Below, in pieces: positions 13,410 to 16,080 of a stretch of 16,080 bases of DNA (the stretch's first letter is position 1; each line of letters begins with the position of its first letter). The stretch is taken from contig NZ_CBFHYF010000037.1 of assembly GCF_965660005.1 (NCBI RefSeq), positions 1 to 16,080 on the forward strand, read 5' to 3'. Both the position numbers and the translations under genes were made by a program. Source of the DNA: Porticoccus sp965660005. GTDB lineage: Bacteria > Pseudomonadota > Gammaproteobacteria > Pseudomonadales > Porticoccaceae. The notes beneath the pieces are model-generated. The model ran no database searches. It was not told the DNA's origin and saw only the letters and a list, made by a program, of their open reading frames with translations.

Positions 13410-15515
13410 GTGGCTCGTAAGACACCCATTGCCCGTTACCGAAATATCGGTATTTGTGCACACGTAGATGCTGGTAAAACGACAACAACGGAGCGTGTGT
13501 TGTTCTATACCGGGCTGTCACACAAGTTGGGCGAAGTTCACGATGGTGCCGCCACCACTGACTGGATGGTTCAAGAGCAGGAGCGTGGCATCACGATCAC
13601 CTCTGCGGCTGTTACCACCTTCTGGGCAGGGATGGATAATCAGTTTGATCAACACCGCATCAATGTTATTGATACGCCTGGCCATGTCGACTTCACCATT
13701 GAAGTAGAGCGTTCCCTGCGGGTGCTTGATGGTGCCGTTGTTGTACTTTGTGGCTCTTCCGGTGTTCAGCCGCAGACTGAAACAGTGTGGCGGCAGGCCA
13801 ATAAATACGAAGTGCCCCGCATGGTTTTCGTGAACAAAATGGACCGTGCTGGCGCCGATTTCATGATGGTCGTCCGTCAATTGAAGCAGCGTCTCGGAGC
13901 TAATGCAGTGCCTTTGCAGATGACTATCGGCTCCGAAGAGAATTTCAAGGGCGTGGTCGATCTGATCAAGATGAAGGCAGTTCTTTGGAATGAAGCCGAC
14001 CAGGGTATGACCTTCCAATATGCCGAGATACCGGCGGAGATGGTTGATCAGTGTCAGAAAATGCGCGAGTTTATGGTTGAGGCCGCTGCCGAGGCCAACG
14101 AAGAATTGATGAACAAATACCTCGAAGGTGAGAATCTGAGTGAGGCCGAAATCAAGGCCGGTTTGCGTGCCCGGACGCTGGCTAACGAAATTGTACCGGT
14201 TCTCGGTGGCTCAGCTTTTAAGAATAAGGGTGTTCAGGCTGTACTGGATGCGGTTATCGAGTACCTGCCAGCGCCTACTGAAGTAAAGGCAATTGAAGGT
14301 ATTCTGGATGATGGTGAAACAGTTGCGGTGCGCAAGGCCGATGATAGCGAGCCCTTCTCTGCCTTGGCCTTTAAGATTGCTACTGACCCCTTTGTGGGCA
14401 CGCTGACGTTCTTCCGTGTTTACTCCGGTACGCTGAACTCCGGTGATACAGTCTTTAATCCGGTTAAGAGCAAGAAAGAACGTATCGGCCGCATGGTGCA
14501 AATGCATGCCAACAACCGCGAAGAGATCAAGCAGGTGTTGGCGGGTGACATTGCCGCGGGTATTGGCCTCAAGGATGTCACCACCGGTGATACGCTCTGT
14601 GACCTGAACAATGTTATTACGCTTGAGCGCATGGAGTTCCCCGAGCCGGTGATCTCGGTTGCTGTGGAGCCAAAGTCCAAGGCCGATCAGGAAAAAATGG
14701 GTATTGCGTTGGGTAAACTCGCCCAGGAAGATCCTTCCTTCCGTGTCAAAACCGACGAAGAAACAGGTCAAACCATTATTTCGGGCATGGGGGAGCTTCA
14801 CCTCGACATTCTGGTAGACCGGATGCGTCGCGAATTTAATGTTGAAGCCAATATCGGTAAGCCCCAAGTGGCTTATCGGGAAGCGATTCGCAATACCTGT
14901 GAAATTGAAGGTAAGTTTGTACGCCAGTCTGGCGGTCGTGGTCAGTATGGCCATATCTGGATCAGGTTTGAGCCGGGCGGGGATGAAAGTGCTGAGGGAC
15001 TGGAATTTGTCAATGAGATTGTTGGTGGTGTGGTTCCCAAAGAATATATTCCTGCTGTGCAGAAGGGTATCGAAGAGCAAATGCAAAATGGTGTGCTCGC
15101 CGGTTATCCCCTGTTGGGTTTGAAGGCGACGGCTTATGACGGGTCGTTCCACGATGTGGATTCATCCGAAATGGCCTTCAAAATTGCTGCGTCCATGGCA
15201 ACCAAGCAGCTTGCCCAAAAAGGTGGTGCTGTTCTGCTTGAGCCTGTCATGAAAGTTGAGGTCATTACGCCCGAAGAAAATATGGGGGATGTGGTTGGTG
15301 ACCTCAATCGCCGTCGTGGCATTATTCTGGGCATGGATGAAAGTGTTTCCGGAAAAGTCATTAATGTAGAAGTGCCGCTGGCTGAGATGTTTGGCTATGC
15401 AACGGACTTGCGTTCAGCCACCCAGGGTCGCGCTACATTTACCATGGAGTTTACCAAATACGCCGAGGCGCCGCGCAATATTGCTGATGAAGTCATCGCA
15501 AAAAACCAGCGCTAA
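13410..15515 (+). CDS. fusA: Elongation factor G
   Basis: EF-G is the GTPase that drives tRNA-mRNA translocation and, with RRF, ribosome recycling. The 701-residue product (E. coli 704) is full length. GTPase motifs are AHVDAGKT (17-24), RGITI with switch-I T62 (59-63), DTPGH (88-92) and NKMD (142-145); domains II-V follow, with GMGELHLDI, QSGGRGQYGH, DVDSSEMAFK and EMFGYATDLRS as recognisable landmarks of domains III-V. The start is GTG at 13410 (MARKTPIARYRNIGI, as in E. coli MARTTPIARYRNIGI), with GGGGA at 13399-13403. The sequence is of the ordinary housekeeping type, not a ribosome-protection protein. A 42-base gap leads to tuf. Confidence 0.98.
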   Translation: MARKTPIARYRNIGICAHVDAGKTTTTERVLFYTGLSHKLGEVHDGAATTDWMVQEQERGITITSAAVTTFWAGMDNQFDQHRINVIDTPGHVDFTIEVERSLRVLDGAVVVLCGSSGVQPQTETVWRQANKYEVPRMVFVNKMDRAGADFMMVVRQLKQRLGANAVPLQMTIGSEENFKGVVDLIKMKAVLWNEADQGMTFQYAEIPAEMVDQCQKMREFMVEAAAEANEELMNKYLEGENLSEAEIKAGLRARTLANEIVPVLGGSAFKNKGVQAVLDAVIEYLPAPTEVKAIEGILDDGETVAVRKADDSEPFSALAFKIATDPFVGTLTFFRVYSGTLNSGDTVFNPVKSKKERIGRMVQMHANNREEIKQVLAGDIAAGIGLKDVTTGDTLCDLNNVITLERMEFPEPVISVAVEPKSKADQEKMGIALGKLAQEDPSFRVKTDEETGQTIISGMGELHLDILVDRMRREFNVEANIGKPQVAYREAIRNTCEIEGKFVRQSGGRGQYGHIWIRFEPGGDESAEGLEFVNEIVGGVVPKEYIPAVQKGIEEQMQNGVLAGYPLLGLKATAYDGSFHDVDSSEMAFKIAASMATKQLAQKGGAVLLEPVMKVEVITPEENMGDVVGDLNRRRGIILGMDESVSGKVINVEVPLAEMFGYATDLRSATQGRATFTMEFTKYAEAPRNIADEVIAKNQR

Positions 15516-15557
15516 TTTCTGAAATATTAAAAGCATATCTTTAAGAGGATCTAGACA

Positions 15558-16080
15558 ATGGGTAAAGCAAAGTTTGAACGTAACAAGCCCCACGTAAACG
15601 TTGGCACTATTGGTCACGTTGACCACGGCAAGACCACCCTGACGGCGGCGCTGACGCGTGTCTGTGCAGAGACCTGGGGCGGCAATGCGGTGGCGTTTGA
15701 TGGTATTGACAATGCGCCGGAAGAACGTGAGCGCGGTATTACCATTGCGACGTCCCATGTTGAATACGATTCTCCCACTCGCCACTATGCGCACGTTGAC
15801 TGCCCGGGTCACGCGGACTATGTGAAGAACATGATTACCGGTGCTGCGCAGATGGATGGTGCCATTCTGGTCTGTGGTGCGACTGATGGCCCGATGCCGC
15901 AAACCCGCGAGCATATCCTGCTGTCCCGTCAGGTGGGTGTACCCTACGTTGTCGTATTCCTGAACAAGGCGGATCTGCTGGCTGAAGATTGCGGTGGTGT
16001 TGGCTCTGAAGAATACAATGAGATGATTGAACTGGTGGAAATGGAGCTGCGCGAGCTGCTTGACACCTATGATTTCCCTG
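15558..16080 (+). CDS. tuf: Elongation factor Tu, 5' part (partial, runs off window)
   Basis: EF-Tu brings aminoacyl-tRNA to the ribosome as a GTP complex. The visible 174 codons cover most of the GTP-binding domain: GHVDHGKT (19-26), the RGITI switch-I segment, DCPGH, and NKAD. Just after NKAD the sequence reads LLAEDCGGVGSEEYNEM before IELVEME, about 10 residues longer than the E. coli protein, directly before the helix that docks EF-Ts and L7/L12. The start is ATG 15558 (MGKAKFERNKPHVNVGTIGH), with AAGAGGA at 15543-15549. It follows fusA by 42 bases, with no terminator between, so it is the distal gene of the str operon and the second tuf of this region. Confidence 0.98.
   Translation, partial: MGKAKFERNKPHVNVGTIGHVDHGKTTLTAALTRVCAETWGGNAVAFDGIDNAPEERERGITIATSHVEYDSPTRHYAHVDCPGHADYVKNMITGAAQMDGAILVCGATDGPMPQTREHILLSRQVGVPYVVVFLNKADLLAEDCGGVGSEEYNEMIELVEMELRELLDTYDFP

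Noticed and set aside
14211..15152. 313-codon open frame on the - strand inside fusA
   Set aside because: Wholly antisense to conserved EF-G, with no recognisable domain.
1..16080. Mobile elements, CRISPR arrays, toxin-antitoxin or defence genes
   Set aside because: Searched for by eye: no transposase-like protein, no regularly spaced repeats and no foreign gene interrupt the conserved order.

Overview
This window is the bacterial rif-str core cluster: elongation factor Tu, the SecE translocase subunit, transcription factor NusG, the L11-L1 and L10-L7/L12 ribosomal protein pairs, both large RNA polymerase subunits, S12, S7, EF-G and a second EF-Tu. Every gene is on the + strand and every coding region is intact, except the two tuf copies, which are cut by the window edges. 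The order tuf / tRNA-Trp / secE / nusG / rplK / rplA / rplJ / rplL / rpoB / rpoC / rpsL / rpsG / fusA / tuf matches the joined rif-str arrangement of Pseudomonas-like Gammaproteobacteria; in E. coli the two blocks are far apart. RpoB and RpoC carry the large lineage inserts typical of Proteobacteria, and RpoC aligns without gaps to E. coli numbering over at least its first 936 residues. EF-Tu has a 10-residue insertion that E. coli lacks. I infer a gammaproteobacterium of the Pseudomonadales/Cellvibrionales type, possibly marine; the genus is not determinable by eye.

Layout. 1-69: last codons of an upstream tuf. 146-221: tRNA-Trp(CCA). 283-1188: secE-nusG. 1290-2417: rplK-rplA, with a candidate L1 autoregulatory site just upstream. 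2418-2698: a 281-base leader holding an L10(L12) binding structure with a kink-turn-like internal loop. 2699-3658: rplJ-rplL. 3659-3863: a perfect 7-bp hairpin, a strong attenuator-type terminator and two more hairpins. 3864-12230: rpoB-rpoC. 12231-12378: a GC-rich hairpin, a near-consensus sigma-70 promoter and a terminator-like leader hairpin. 12379-13317: rpsL-rpsG with a structured S7-type intercistronic region. 13318-13409: a 13-bp terminator-type hairpin. 13410-16080: fusA and the 5' part of the second tuf.

How it works together. The products make the translation elongation factors, the ribosomal stalk and factor-binding region (L11, L1, L10, L12), the decoding-centre protein S12, the S7 assembly nucleator, RNA polymerase itself and its elongation/coupling factor NusG. 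Expression appears to be tuned by RNA structures between genes: L1, L10-L12 and S7 feedback sites, plus three hairpin-plus-U-tract elements (before rpoB, before rpsL and before fusA). The only convincing promoter I see is the one driving rpsL; its GC-rich discriminator, together with conserved ppGpp-site residues in RpoC, suggests stringent control.

I found no mobile element, CRISPR array, defence gene or unknown protein family. This is conserved housekeeping DNA; the points worth a second look are regulatory RNA structures and small lineage-specific changes in L10 and EF-Tu, not a new system.
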